DNA of 64,000 bases from Flavobacterium luteum (GTDB lineage Bacteria; Bacteroidota; Bacteroidia; Flavobacteriales; Flavobacteriaceae), in contig NZ_WAEM01000003.1 of NCBI RefSeq assembly GCF_008806775.1, positions 124,001 to 188,000 of the forward strand. Direction: 5' to 3'. Position numbers and translations under genes: made by a program. Positions 1 through 8,812 of this stretch are shown here, piece by piece. The notes under the pieces were generated by a model. It saw only the letters and a list, made by a program, of their open reading frames with translations. It had not been told where the DNA came from and searched no databases. Each line of letters starts with the position of its first letter. Within the stretch, counting starts at the first letter, position 1.

Positions 1-226
1 CTAAAGTGTAATTATTTAAAGGAATGTTTTTTATTAAGAAATCACCTTGTTCATTTGTAACTCCTCCGTTAATAATTTTTTTGCCTTCTTTTATTTCGAT
101 TGATGCGTAGGATATTGGAGTATTTGTAACTTTATCAAGAACTTTTCCTGAAACATTCCCACTGTTTTGCGCATACCCTAGTTTTACAACACATAAAAAT
201 AAAAAGACAAGTACTTTGATATTCAT
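1..226 (-). CDS. Exported protein with CarboxypepD_reg-like domain (N-terminal part only)
   Basis: The first 75 codons of a gene run off the left edge of the window. The start is the ATG complementary to 224-226. A signal peptide is visible (MNIKVLVFLFLCV..., ending near GYAQ), followed by SGKVLDKVTNTPISYASI and the motif TNEQGDFLIKNIP. This is the typical beta-sandwich carboxypeptidase-regulatory-like domain at the N-terminus of Bacteroidota outer-membrane beta-barrel or TonB-dependent proteins. The rest lies outside the window, so the barrel type cannot be told. No TANNTTTG box is visible just upstream. Confidence 0.75.
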   Translation of the reverse strand, partial: MNIKVLVFLFLCVVKLGYAQNSGNVSGKVLDKVTNTPISYASIEIKEGKKIINGGVTNEQGDFLIKNIPLNNYTL

Positions 227-373
227 AAACAGGTGATTTAAATAATTGAAAAGTTAATGGTATAAGACTAAAGTATAGCATATATGTTACACAATAATTC
301 AACAAATTAAATTCTATTGATTAATAAAATTCAAATAAGCAGAAATCACTACTTATTATGTTGGAACTCATAC

Positions 374-404
374 AAAAAAACCCGCTTCTCACGAAACGGG
401 TTTT
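374..404 (-). terminator. Intrinsic terminator after rpmA
   Basis: On the minus strand AAAACCCG and CGGGTTTT pair around a short loop, and the right arm runs into a T tract. It lies about 20 bases after the rpmA stop codon and would end the rplU-rpmA transcript. Confidence 0.8.
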
Positions 405-425
405 AAAATAAATCGAGTAAATCAA

Positions 426-692
426 CTATGCTTCTACTTCAAAAGGAAGTATAGAAACATACGATTTATTATCTCTTTTCTTTTGGAAGAAAACAACTCC
501 GTCTACTCTTGCGTGTAGAGTGTGATCTTTACTGATGTAAACGTTTTCACCTGGATTATGTTTTGAACCTCTTTGTCTTACGATGATGTTCCCTGCAATA
601 GCAGCTTGTCCACCAAAAATCTTAACACCTAAACGTTTTGATTCTGATTCTCTACCATTCTTGGAACTACCGACACCTTTCTTGTGAGCCAT
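426..692 (-). CDS. rpmA: 50S ribosomal protein L27
   Basis: This 88-residue protein begins [22 protein letters not shown], the conserved L27 N-terminus, and contains the family hallmark [18 protein letters not shown]27 sits near the peptidyl-transferase centre of the large subunit. It lies 23 bases downstream of rplU in the usual rplU-rpmA order and shares that gene's promoter and terminator. The start already carries the mature-like MAHKK end, so there is no cleaved leader of the kind known in Firmicutes. Identification is secure. Confidence 0.98.
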   Translation of the reverse strand: MAHKKGVGSSKNGRESESKRLGVKIFGGQAAIAGNIIVRQRGSKHNPGENVYISKDHTLHARVDGVVFFQKKRDNKSYVSILPFEVEA

Positions 693-715
693 GACGTATT
701 AGTTTTATATTGTTA

Positions 716-1141
716 TTATTCTACTGAATCTTCTTTTTTAGCTTTTGGAGCTTTTTTTACTTTTGGAGCTTCAACTTCTTCAGTTGCAACTTCAGCAGTT
801 TCTTTTTTAATAGCTGCTTTCTTTGCCCCTGTTGTAGTAATACCTTCAATTACAATTTGAGTAAGATATTGGCGATGACCATTTCTCTTTTTGTATCCTT
901 TTCTTCTTTTCTTTTTGAAAACGATAACTTTATCTCCTTTTAAGTGTTGTAACACTTTGGCTTCTACTGAAGCACCTTCTATAGCTGGGGCGCCTATTGT
1001 GATTGTACCGTTATCATCTAACAAATAAACTTTATCGAAAGAAACTTTAGTTCCTTCTTCATTTGTCAAACGGTGAACGTAAACCTTTAGGTCTTTGCTA
1101 ACTTTGAATTGTTGCCCTGCTATCTCTACGATTGCATACAT
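716..1141 (-). CDS. rplU: 50S ribosomal protein L21
   Basis: This 141-residue protein starts MYAIVEIAGQQFKVSKDLKVYV and carries the family signature KKRRKGYKKRNGHRQ. L21 binds 23S rRNA. The first 100 residues are the normal L21 core. The last 35 or so are a low-complexity Ala/Lys/Glu tail (VATEEVEAPKVKKAPKAKKEDSVE), an extension common in Bacteroidota but absent from the about 103-residue E. coli protein. It is the first gene of the rplU-rpmA operon and has a clear promoter about 30 bases upstream. Confidence 0.98.
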   Translation of the reverse strand: MYAIVEIAGQQFKVSKDLKVYVHRLTNEEGTKVSFDKVYLLDDNGTITIGAPAIEGASVEAKVLQHLKGDKVIVFKKKRRKGYKKRNGHRQYLTQIVIEGITTTGAKKAAIKKETAEVATEEVEAPKVKKAPKAKKEDSVE

Positions 1142-1171
1142 AACAAATTGTTTTATTAATTTTTAAGGTTG

Positions 1172-1201
1172 CAAATATACAACTTAAAATCATTTCCACA
1201 A
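1172..1201 (-). promoter_or_regulatory. Promoter of rplU-rpmA
   Basis: Read on the minus strand, TATATTTG (complement of 1172-1179) matches the Bacteroidota -7 consensus TANNTTTG, and TTG (complement of 1199-1201) lies 19 bases upstream as the -33 element. The expected leader is about 25 bases. Confidence 0.75.
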
Positions 1202-1315
1202 CTAGTTACTAAAAAATGTTTTAAAATCATTAAACCATTGTAAATCATAGACTTTCTAAAAAAGAAGACCTTTGTTATATTGTCAAATTGCAATTATTTG
1301 TTAATTTTTTTATTC

Positions 1316-1348
1316 TTTGTTGTCTTGAAAGAAAAAAAAGTATTTTTG
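1316..1348 (+). promoter_or_regulatory. Promoter of the M16 peptidase pair
   Basis: TTTG at 1316-1319 and TATTTTTG at 1341-1348 are separated by 21 bases and match the Bacteroidota -33/-7 pattern. The predicted start of transcription leaves a leader of about 50 bases before the ATG at 1405. Confidence 0.7.
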
Positions 1349-1404
1349 GTGTGACAAAATCCTCCACAGGAGCACCAATCAGATAAGAAAAAAAGTATTA
1401 ACCT

Positions 1405-2730
1405 ATGAAAAACGCATTAATGACATTAAGTGCATCACTTATGCTTGGAGGTATAGCTACTGCTCAAAAAGTGACTTTTGAAGAATACACTTTAGACAAC
1501 GGTTTACATGTTATTTTACATAACGATCCAACAGCTCCAACAATAATAACCTCTGTAATGTATCATGTAGGGACTAAAGATGAAGACCCTGAGAAGACTG
1601 GCTTTGCTCATTTTTTTGAACATCTATTGTTTGAAGGAACAGAAAATATTCAACGTGGAGAATGGTTTAAGATTGTTTCTGGAAATGGAGGGATAAACAA
1701 TGCAAATACCTCTGATGACAGAACTTATTATTTTGAAATTTTTCCTTCTAATAATCTAGAACTTGGATTATGGATGGAAGCGGAACGGATGATGCACCCC
1801 ATTATCAATCAAATTGGAGTAGACACCCAAAATGAAGTCATTAAGGAGGAGAAAAAAAATGTAATAGACAATGTACCTTATGGTAATTTTATCAGTCAGG
1901 TTAAAAAAAATCTTTTTTTTACACATCCTTATAGATGGGAAACTATTGGTTCTACTGAACATTTAGATGCTGCTAAATTACAGGATTTTCAAGCATTTCA
2001 TAAAAAATTCTATATTCCAAACAATGCGGTTTTAGTTGTTGCAGGCAACTTTGAGACAAATCAAGCTAAAAAATGGATACGTCAATATTTTGATCCTATC
2101 AAAAAAGGAACCCCAATTGTGAAAAGTACATTTCTGGAAGTTCCAATAAATGAAACCGTTCACGCTACATACGAAGACACAAACATTCAAATTCCAGCAA
2201 TTGTTGCTGCCTATAGAACGCCTTCTATGAAAACAAGAGATGCCAGGATATTAGAAATGATTTCTTCACTATTAAGTGGTGGGAAAAGTTCAAAATTGTA
2301 TAAAAAAATAGTAGACGACAAAAAAATGGCTTTGCAAGTTGGCGCATTCGATTTAAGTCAAGAAGATTATGGGATGTATATTCTTTATGCGCTTCCATTA
2401 GGCGAAATTTCACCTGAAAGTATCTTAAAAGAAATTGATGACGAAATTATCACACTTCAAACAAATTTGATTTCTGAAAATGATTTACAAAAAATCCAAA
2501 ACAAAATTGAAAATGAATTCGTCAATAAAAATGCTTCTCTTGAGGGCGTTGCTACAAGTTTAGCTACCTACTATTTATTGTTTGGCAATACACAATTAAT
2601 AAATACTGATATTGAGACTTATAGAACTATTACCCGAGAAGAAATTAGAGATGTTGCAAAAAAATATCTGAATCCAAACCAACGATTATTATTAAACTAC
2701 ATTCCATCGAAAGACAAAGCTCAAAATTAA
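1405..2730 (+). CDS. M16 family zinc metallopeptidase (active subunit)
   Basis: This 441-residue protein has a short signal peptide ending near IATAQ, so it is probably periplasmic. The inverted zinc motif HxxEH is intact as HFFEH (His69, Glu72, His73). A downstream EVIKEE supplies the usual third zinc-ligand glutamate. The two halves of the M16 fold are present, with the usual VVAGNF segment near residue 210. A second M16-like protein follows 12 bases later and lacks the zinc motif. The pair resembles the heterodimeric active/inactive arrangement known for mitochondrial processing peptidase and several bacterial M16B pairs. The substrate is unknown. Confidence 0.92.
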   Translation: MKNALMTLSASLMLGGIATAQKVTFEEYTLDNGLHVILHNDPTAPTIITSVMYHVGTKDEDPEKTGFAHFFEHLLFEGTENIQRGEWFKIVSGNGGINNANTSDDRTYYFEIFPSNNLELGLWMEAERMMHPIINQIGVDTQNEVIKEEKKNVIDNVPYGNFISQVKKNLFFTHPYRWETIGSTEHLDAAKLQDFQAFHKKFYIPNNAVLVVAGNFETNQAKKWIRQYFDPIKKGTPIVKSTFLEVPINETVHATYEDTNIQIPAIVAAYRTPSMKTRDARILEMISSLLSGGKSSKLYKKIVDDKKMALQVGAFDLSQEDYGMYILYALPLGEISPESILKEIDDEIITLQTNLISENDLQKIQNKIENEFVNKNASLEGVATSLATYYLLFGNTQLINTDIETYRTITREEIRDVAKKYLNPNQRLLLNYIPSKDKAQN

Positions 2731-2742
2731 AATAATATACTC

Positions 2743-4785
2743 ATGAAAAAATCAATATATATTTTAGTAAGCTTGTTCTTAACTATAACTATGCAAACAC
2801 AAATTATACCTCAGCCCAAACCAGGACCATTACCAAGTATAAAAATTGGTAAACCACAAACATTTGAATTAAAAAATGGTTTAAAAGTTTTAGTTGTGGA
2901 AAACCATAAACTTCCTAGAGTTTCATTTAGTCTAAGTATTGACAACACCCCTTACACCGAAGGATCTAAAAAAGGGGTCTCTGAGTTAACGAGCGCATTG
3001 ATAGGAAGCGGGACTACAAAAATATCTAAAGATGCTTTTAATGAAGAAGTAGATTTTTTAGGGGCGAATATTAATTTTGAAAATAGTGGTGCTTATGCAA
3101 GTGGTCTTTCTAAATATGCTAATAGAATTTTAGAATTAATGGCAGACGGTGCTTTGAATCCTGTTTTTACCCAAGAAGAATTTGATAAAAATAAGTCTAA
3201 ACTTATTGAAGGTCTAAAAGCAGATGAAAAAAATGTTCAATCAGTAGCTAGAAGGGTTCAAAATGTTTTAACTTTTGGAGGAAATCATCATTTGGGCGAA
3301 TATTTGAGTGAAGCCACCATTAACAATGTAACTTTAGAGGATGTAATTTCAAATTACAACACTTTTTTTGTTCCTGAAAATGCCTATTTAGTTATTATAG
3401 GTGATGTGAAATTTGATATTGTAAAAAAGCAAGTGGAAATCCTATTTGATCCTTGGTTAAAGGCTACAGCTCCAAATCTAACTATTTTTGACCCAAAGAA
3501 TGTTCAATACTCTCAAATCAATTTTATTGATATGCCAAATGCTGTTCAATCTGAAATAGCCGTGATGAACGTTAGTAATTTAAAAATGACCGACAAAGAT
3601 TATTTCGCCACGATACTCGCTAATGAGGTATTAGGAGGTAGCTTTAACAGCTATTTAAACATGAATTTAAGAGAAAAACATGCATGGGCCTATGGGGCTT
3701 GGTCTGGTATTGGTGGCAGTAAATATGTGTCTTCTTTTGGAGCCTATTCTCAAGTAAGAAATGCAGTTACTGATAGTGCTGTAGTCGAATTTTTGAAAGA
3801 AATAAAAAGAATTAGAACTGAAAAAGTTTCGGATGAAGATTTAAGAAATGTAAAAGCCAGTTATATTGGTAATTTTGTAATGCAAATCGAAAAGCCTCAA
3901 ACTATAGCGGGCTATGCGTTAAGAACTAAAACACAGGGACTTCCTGAAGATTTTTACGAAAACTACATCAAAAATATTAATGCTGTAACTCCTGAAGATG
4001 TTTTAAGAGCGGCTAATAAATATTTCCTTGCAGATAACGCTCGAATTGTAATTGTAGGGAAAGGATCAGAAGTACTGCCTGGATTAGAAAAACTTAAAAT
4101 TCCAATATTTTATTTTGATAAATACGGAGCTCCAGTAGAAAAGAAAGTCTTAAACAAGACGATTCCTGCAGGGGTTACAGCTAAATCAGTTATTGATAAT
4201 TACATCAAAACAATAGGCGGATTAAAAGCATTAAGTGATGTAAAATCTATACTAACCATTTCGTATGGAACTATTCAAGGAGCTCAATTAGAGCTAACCT
4301 CAAAAACGACTTCAAGTAATAAAATGCTCAGAGAAATTAAAGCTATGGGAATGTCTATGATGAAGCAAGTGGTAAATGAAAAAGGAGCTTATTTAGTGCA
4401 ACAAGGAGAAAGAAAAGATTTAACTGGCAACGAATTAACAGAGATGAAAGCTAGCGCCAATACTTTTGATGAATTACTATTGTCTAAAAAAGAAGGAGTT
4501 ATACTTAGCGGTATTGAAGAAATAAATGGTGCTGAAGCCTATGTGATTAAAGACAAAGAATCTATTTATTACTATGATGTAACATCAGGTTTGAAAGTTG
4601 CTGAGTCTAAAATTTTAGAACAAGAAGGGCAAAAAATAACCCAAACCACAAACTATAGCGATTATAAAGAAGTAAAAGGAATTAAATTCCCATTTAAAAC
4701 TATTTTAAATATTGGAATGGAAATTGAATTGACAACAACAACAATTAAAATTAACGAAGGGGTTTCAGACGCTGATTTTAAATAA
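2743..4785 (+). CDS. M16-like protein without zinc motif, with extra C-terminal domain
   Basis: This 680-residue protein has a signal peptide (MKKSIYILVSLFLTITMQ). Residues 35-460 follow the M16 fold (FELKNGLKVLVVENHKLPRVS, VIIGDVKFD), but where HxxEH should be it reads GVSELTSALIGSG, so it should be catalytically inactive. It still has a segment near residue 305 that contains REKHAWAY, matching the substrate-grip region of M16B partners. Residues 470-680 form a separate beta-rich domain that resembles the LolA/outer-membrane-lipoprotein-sorting fold and is often annotated only as a domain of unknown function. It is almost certainly co-transcribed with the active peptidase just upstream and likely acts as its partner. 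The role of the tail is unknown. Confidence 0.88.
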   Translation: MKKSIYILVSLFLTITMQTQIIPQPKPGPLPSIKIGKPQTFELKNGLKVLVVENHKLPRVSFSLSIDNTPYTEGSKKGVSELTSALIGSGTTKISKDAFNEEVDFLGANINFENSGAYASGLSKYANRILELMADGALNPVFTQEEFDKNKSKLIEGLKADEKNVQSVARRVQNVLTFGGNHHLGEYLSEATINNVTLEDVISNYNTFFVPENAYLVIIGDVKFDIVKKQVEILFDPWLKATAPNLTIFDPKNVQYSQINFIDMPNAVQSEIAVMNVSNLKMTDKDYFATILANEVLGGSFNSYLNMNLREKHAWAYGAWSGIGGSKYVSSFGAYSQVRNAVTDSAVVEFLKEIKRIRTEKVSDEDLRNVKASYIGNFVMQIEKPQTIAGYALRTKTQGLPEDFYENYIKNINAVTPEDVLRAANKYFLADNARIVIVGKGSEVLPGLEKLKIPIFYFDKYGAPVEKKVLNKTIPAGVTAKSVIDNYIKTIGGLKALSDVKSILTISYGTIQGAQLELTSKTTSSNKMLREIKAMGMSMMKQVVNEKGAYLVQQGERKDLTGNELTEMKASANTFDELLLSKKEGVILSGIEEINGAEAYVIKDKESIYYYDVTSGLKVAESKILEQEGQKITQTTNYSDYKEVKGIKFPFKTILNIGMEIELTTTTIKINEGVSDADFK

Positions 4786-4806
4786 TTAAAAATTATTTTT
4801 TACTTG

Positions 4807-4834
4807 AAAGGCTCTCGTATTGGGAGCCTTTTTA
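4807..4834. terminator. Bidirectional terminator
   Basis: AAAGGCTC (4807-4814) pairs with GAGCCTTT (4824-4831), followed by a T run. It sits between the convergent M16-like gene and the DMT transporter gene. Confidence 0.8.
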
Positions 4835-5698
4835 TTTTTTACTCGAAAGATAAATTCCAATTAAAATTACAAAAGCACCAAAAAACTGAATTGGAGTTAG
4901 CATCTCATTGTCTATTAAGCCCCAAAAAAAAGCAACAACTGGAATTAAATAAGTAACCGAAGAAGCAAACACTGGCGAAGACAATTTTATTAGTTTAAAG
5001 AAAAGAATATTGGCAATTCCGGTTCCTAAAACGCCTAATATCATTACAAATAATAAAGAATGTTGCACTTTTTCGAGTTGAACAATATCAAAAAAATTAG
5101 AAAAACTAAGTATCCCTAATGCAGGAAGTAATAAAACGGTAAAGTTTCCTGTTGAAATTGTTAACGGACTCAAATCAGACAGGTATTTATTAATCAAATT
5201 CACATTAATTGCATAACAAATAGAGGCTATTAAAATCAATATGGCATAGTAGTAATTTTGTTCTGGATGATTGGCAGCACCATTAAATACTAAAAGCACA
5301 CTGCCTAGCAAGCCAATTCCAACTCCAATAATTTGACTTCTTTTAAAATTCAATCCAAACACTGTAATTCCTAAAATTAAAGCATTTAAAGGCGTTAGTG
5401 AATTAAGAATTGCGCTAATCGAACTATCAATCTCGGTTTGAGCAATAGAGAAAAGATAAGCAGGAATAAAAGTACCGAATAAGGATGTAATCGCTATAAA
5501 TTTCCATTGTCCAAGTGGTATATTTGGCAAAGTTCTAAAACCAATAAGTAATAAAAAAATCGCAGCAAACACAATTCGCAATGAACCCAATTGAAAAGGA
5601 TTGAGTCCTACTAATCCTCGCTTTATCAATATAAATGAGCTTCCCCAAATAAGAGCAAGAACAAGTAAGAAAAACCATTTTGTTTGTCTAGAATTCAT
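4832..5698 (-). CDS. EamA/DMT superfamily inner-membrane transporter
   Basis: This 288-residue protein consists of about ten hydrophobic segments arranged as two repeats. Each repeat starts with an EamA-type pattern (LALIWGSSFILIKRGL near residue 14, and ASICYAINVNLINKYL near residue 158). The family exports small metabolites or amino acids. The sequence does not reveal the substrate. It stands alone, convergent with the M16 pair and divergent from an HMA lipoprotein gene. Start and length are normal. Confidence 0.88.
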   Translation of the reverse strand: MNSRQTKWFFLLVLALIWGSSFILIKRGLVGLNPFQLGSLRIVFAAIFLLLIGFRTLPNIPLGQWKFIAITSLFGTFIPAYLFSIAQTEIDSSISAILNSLTPLNALILGITVFGLNFKRSQIIGVGIGLLGSVLLVFNGAANHPEQNYYYAILILIASICYAINVNLINKYLSDLSPLTISTGNFTVLLLPALGILSFSNFFDIVQLEKVQHSLLFVMILGVLGTGIANILFFKLIKLSSPVFASSVTYLIPVVAFFWGLIDNEMLTPIQFFGAFVILIGIYLSSKK

Positions 5699-5757
5699 TG
5701 TTAAATTTTTACATCAAATTTGTAATAATTTTATGAATTACCACTTCTTTTTTTAGT

Positions 5758-5765
5758 TATTTTTG
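5758..5765 (+). promoter_or_regulatory. Candidate -7 box of the HMA lipoprotein gene
   Basis: TATTTTTG matches TANNTTTG and lies about 50 bases before the ATG at 5816. I do not see a convincing -33 element. Confidence 0.4.
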
Positions 5766-5815
5766 TAAATAATTGAAAATATGAACTTGAATTTTTAAAT
5801 CTAAAATGTGTTATT

Positions 5816-6328
5816 ATGAATTTTACCAAATCAATATTCGCTTTATGCTTATCGATAGTGCTTTTTACAAGCTGTAAACAAACCAATAGTGAACCTAAAG
5901 AAGAAGCTACTGAAAAGAACGCTACTCCTGTTGCAAAATTAGAAACCGCTAGTTTCAATATTGAAGGCATGACCTGTGCGATAGGTTGTGCAAAAACCAT
6001 TGAAAAAGAATTGTCAGAAACTGAAGGTGTTCAAAAAGCGACTGTAGATTTTGATAACAAGTTAGCTACCGTATCATTTGATGCCACAAAACAAACCGCT
6101 GAAACGTTAGTTAAAGTTGTTGAAGCTACTGCCGATGGGAAAACCTATAAAGTATCGAATGTAAAATCTTCAGGCAATAAAGCAATGCTTTTAGTACAAG
6201 AACCAGAAAAGAAAGAAGATCAAAAGAAATCGTGCTCTGCAGATAGTAAAAAAGCTATAAAAGGGAAAGGCTGTTGTGCTAAGAAAAAACATTGTGAAAA
6301 AGAAGAGAAAAAAGCAACTACAATGTAA
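5816..6328 (+). CDS. Lipoprotein with heavy-metal-associated (HMA) domain and Cys-rich tail
   Basis: This 170-residue protein has a lipobox ending LFTSC, with Cys20 as the lipidation site, so it should be membrane-anchored on the periplasmic side. Residues 45-115 are an HMA fold with the metal site GMTCAIGC (Cys54 and Cys58). The spacing has three residues between the cysteines instead of the usual two. The C-terminal 35 residues are Lys-rich and carry five more cysteines (CSADSK, GCCAKKKHC). The design suggests capture or buffering of a soft metal such as copper in the envelope. No P-type ATPase or regulator is adjacent. Metal identity is inference. Confidence 0.85.
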   Translation: MNFTKSIFALCLSIVLFTSCKQTNSEPKEEATEKNATPVAKLETASFNIEGMTCAIGCAKTIEKELSETEGVQKATVDFDNKLATVSFDATKQTAETLVKVVEATADGKTYKVSNVKSSGNKAMLLVQEPEKKEDQKKSCSADSKKAIKGKGCCAKKKHCEKEEKKATTM

Positions 6329-6347
6329 TTTCTTATAAATTTATTCT

Positions 6348-6373
6348 AAAGAGAACCAATTGGTTCTCTTTTT
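6348..6373. terminator. Bidirectional terminator (perfect 24-base palindrome)
   Basis: AAAGAGAACCAA and TTGGTTCTCTTT form a perfect palindrome at 6348-6371 between the convergent HMA lipoprotein gene and gldD. The plus strand continues in T residues. Confidence 0.8.
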
Positions 6374-6936
6374 TATTTCCAGCGTAAGCTTTCCATGATT
6401 CGTTGCATGTCATTTTTAACATAACTTGCTGCTGGCATTATAGAATCGAAGTTTGGCTTTGCATAAAAATAAACCGAACAATCTAAAAAATGTTTAACAC
6501 TATCTGTAACATAAAACTGTGCATTTGTAGCCGCATTACCGTTAACTTGATAAAACATACCGTAAACTTTGTTTGTAGGGTTTAAAAAAGGCTGTTCTGT
6601 AATTCCGTCCGCTTTTATTACGTGTTCATAGGTGAGTTTTTGAGCGTCTTTTAAAAGAAGATTAATATTTTTATTTATGGGTTTGTAGCTCAAATAAATA
6701 GTTGCTTTCATCTTTGGGTAATTTATCGTAAAATTACAATCGGGTTTTCCTTTTATTATGGCTTCTGAATTCATATCAAAAGTAAAAGGACATTCGTTTT
6801 CAAAATGCGCATATTCCGCAACTGGATAATCCAATCGCAACTGGCTTGCAGGCTTTGGCAGTACATCATTTTTACAACTAAAAACTAAAAATAACACTAT
6901 TGAGAGAATAGAAAAAGTAATTATTTTTTTATGCAT
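6373..6936 (-). CDS. gldD: Gliding motility lipoprotein GldD
   Basis: This 187-residue lipoprotein has a lipobox ending VFSC (Cys21). It matches the Flavobacterium GldD family: an early RLDYP segment, then FTINYPKMKATIYLSYKPI and a C-terminal NDMQRIMESLRWK. In F. johnsoniae GldD is required for gliding and for a working type IX secretion system, although its exact function is not known. Its identity is strongly supported by the gene just upstream being gldE, as in F. johnsoniae. It is the last gene of the mutY-ssb-gldE-gldD run. Confidence 0.95.
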   Translation of the reverse strand: MHKKIITFSILSIVLFLVFSCKNDVLPKPASQLRLDYPVAEYAHFENECPFTFDMNSEAIIKGKPDCNFTINYPKMKATIYLSYKPINKNINLLLKDAQKLTYEHVIKADGITEQPFLNPTNKVYGMFYQVNGNAATNAQFYVTDSVKHFLDCSVYFYAKPNFDSIMPAASYVKNDMQRIMESLRWK

Positions 6937-6991
6937 CTTTATTCTAAATTTATTTAATTTTCTTAAATTTTAAATAACCTATTCATTATCA

Positions 6992-7020
6992 CTTCCCCTC
7001 CTTTGAAGGGGTTAAGGAAG
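6992..7020. repeat. GC-richer hairpin in the gldE-gldD spacer
   Basis: A pyrimidine/purine block containing CCCCTCCTTTGAAGGGG lies in the 86-base spacer. It can form a short CCCCT/AGGGG stem but has no T run, so it is not an ordinary terminator. From memory, similar blocks occur between genes in other Flavobacterium genomes; this is the only copy I see here. Confidence 0.35.
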
Positions 7021-7022
7021 GA

Positions 7023-8321
7023 TTATTCAATGGTTACTTTTATTTGTTTGATGCGTTTTTTATCGACTGACTCAATAGTAAAACGAATTTTTTCAAAATT
7101 TATTTTCTGTCCTTTTCTAGGGAAGTTTCCTAGAATCTCAAGAATAAATCCAGCTAAAGTTTCTGCTTCCCCTTTTCTAATTTCAAAAAGCTCTTCATCT
7201 ACGGCTATAATTCTGTAAAAGTCTTTAAGATTTATTTTTCCTTCAAAAATAAAATTTTTATCATCTATTTGAGAATAATTCAAGTTTTCAACATCAAATT
7301 CATCGCTAATATCTCCAACAATTTCTTCTATAATATCTTCTAAAGAAACCAATCCTGAAGTTCCACCGTATTCATCGACTACAATCGCCAAATGGCTTTT
7401 CATGTTCTGAAAATCTTTCAGCAAATTGTCGAGTTTCTTGTTTTCTGGAACAAAAAAAGGTTCTCTTAACAATGTTTTCCAATCGAATATTTTTTTGTTA
7501 ATATGTGGAATTAAATCTTTTACAAACAAAACGCCTTCTATTTGGTCGATATTGTCTCTGTAAACAGGAATTCTAGAAAACCCTTTTTCTGTAATTTTTG
7601 GAATAATTTCTTCAAATGTTTCTTCAATTTCTATGGCAAAAATATCAATTCTAGGACTCATCACCTGCTTGGTATCGGTATTTCCAAACGATACAATTCC
7701 TTCTAATATTTTTTGTTCTTCATTAGTTGTATCTGATGAAGATGTTAGTTCTAGTGCTTGGGATAATTGATCGACTGAGAAACTTGATTTTTGTTTACCG
7801 GCTAATTTTTCATGAAGATAAATAGTAAGTGATCGCATCGGAATGCTTATTGGCGAAAGCAATTTATCTAATATTGACAATGGATAAGCAAAGAATGTAG
7901 CGAATTTAATATTATTTCTACTGGCATATACTTTGGGCAAAACTTCTCCAAACAATAAGATTAAAAAAGTAACAACAATGACTTCAACAGTAAATTTCAG
8001 CACGGGTGAAGCAATTGATTCAAATATGTTTTTACCAATAAATGAAAATAATATGACAACGCCTATATTGATAAAATTGTTTGCAACCAGTAATGTGGCT
8101 AATAATTTTTTGGGTTTCTCTAAAAGTGTTGTGATTATAATAGCTTCTGACGGATGTTCTCTAGTACATTCGTCGATATCCTTTGGAGTCAAGGAAAAAT
8201 AGGCGACTTCGGCGGCAGAAACTAATGCTGAACAAAAAAGCAATATAAATATTGCAATAAAACCAAAGAGTAAGTTGGTATCTATGGTTGATAAAAATGA
8301 AATACTGGGCTCTGGGTCCAA
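7023..8321 (-). CDS. gldE: Gliding motility-associated protein GldE (CNNM/CBS/CorC family)
   Basis: This 432-residue protein starts with an N-terminal DUF21/CNNM membrane domain (about residues 20-195, opening with a hydrophobic helix and SAAEVAYFSLTPKD). A CBS pair follows (about 210-340, with KQVMSPRIDIFAI and VVDEYGGTSGLVSLEDIIEEIVGD). It ends in a CorC/HlyC domain with the usual GxFPRKG turn. GldE in F. johnsoniae shares this architecture and partly overlaps GldD in function when over-expressed. Relatives act in divalent cation transport. It lies between ssb and gldD in the conserved gliding locus. Confidence 0.93.
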   Translation of the reverse strand: MDPEPSISFLSTIDTNLLFGFIAIFILLFCSALVSAAEVAYFSLTPKDIDECTREHPSEAIIITTLLEKPKKLLATLLVANNFINIGVVILFSFIGKNIFESIASPVLKFTVEVIVVTFLILLFGEVLPKVYASRNNIKFATFFAYPLSILDKLLSPISIPMRSLTIYLHEKLAGKQKSSFSVDQLSQALELTSSSDTTNEEQKILEGIVSFGNTDTKQVMSPRIDIFAIEIEETFEEIIPKITEKGFSRIPVYRDNIDQIEGVLFVKDLIPHINKKIFDWKTLLREPFFVPENKKLDNLLKDFQNMKSHLAIVVDEYGGTSGLVSLEDIIEEIVGDISDEFDVENLNYSQIDDKNFIFEGKINLKDFYRIIAVDEELFEIRKGEAETLAGFILEILGNFPRKGQKINFEKIRFTIESVDKKRIKQIKVTIE

Positions 8322-8344
8322 ATTAAAAATGATTAATTAAACAA

Positions 8345-8782
8345 TTAAAACGGCAAATCGTTTTCTGGCAAAGGATTTGTTGGCGCTTCAAAATTAGGGC
8401 TTTTAGGTTCAGAAGTCGGTATTGACCTTTGATTTTCAGTATCTTTTTTTGTGGTTAGAAACGTAAATTCGGTTACTTGAATTTCTGTTGTATATTTTGT
8501 AGTACCATCTTCTGCTTGCCATTGACGGGATTTTATTCGGCCTTCAACAAAAATCTTATCGCCTTTTGATAAATATTTCTCGCAAATTTCGGCCGCTTTA
8601 TTTCGAACCACTAGATTATGCCATTCAGTAGAGGTAATTTTCTCGTTGGTTGTCTTGTTGATATACGTTTCATTTGTGGCCAAGGGAAAACGACCAATAC
8701 AATTTCCTCCATCAAAATAATGCATTTTTATTTCGTCGCCTAAATAGCCTATCAACATTACTTTATTTAATGTACCGCTCAT
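8345..8782 (-). CDS. ssb: Single-stranded DNA-binding protein
   Basis: This 145-residue protein begins with an OB fold (residues 1-110; LNKVMLIGYLG, TEWHNLVV, KGDKIFVEGRIKSRQW). A disordered Pro/Ser/Asn linker follows, and the protein ends in the acidic interaction tip NDLPF. It coats single-stranded DNA and recruits repair and replication proteins. It lies between mutY and gldE, 23 bases before gldE, in the order found in F. johnsoniae. Confidence 0.95.
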   Translation of the reverse strand: MSGTLNKVMLIGYLGDEIKMHYFDGGNCIGRFPLATNETYINKTTNEKITSTEWHNLVVRNKAAEICEKYLSKGDKIFVEGRIKSRQWQAEDGTTKYTTEIQVTEFTFLTTKKDTENQRSIPTSEPKSPNFEAPTNPLPENDLPF

Positions 8783-8812
8783 TTTATTTAAATACTTTAT
8801 TATTCAAATGTA

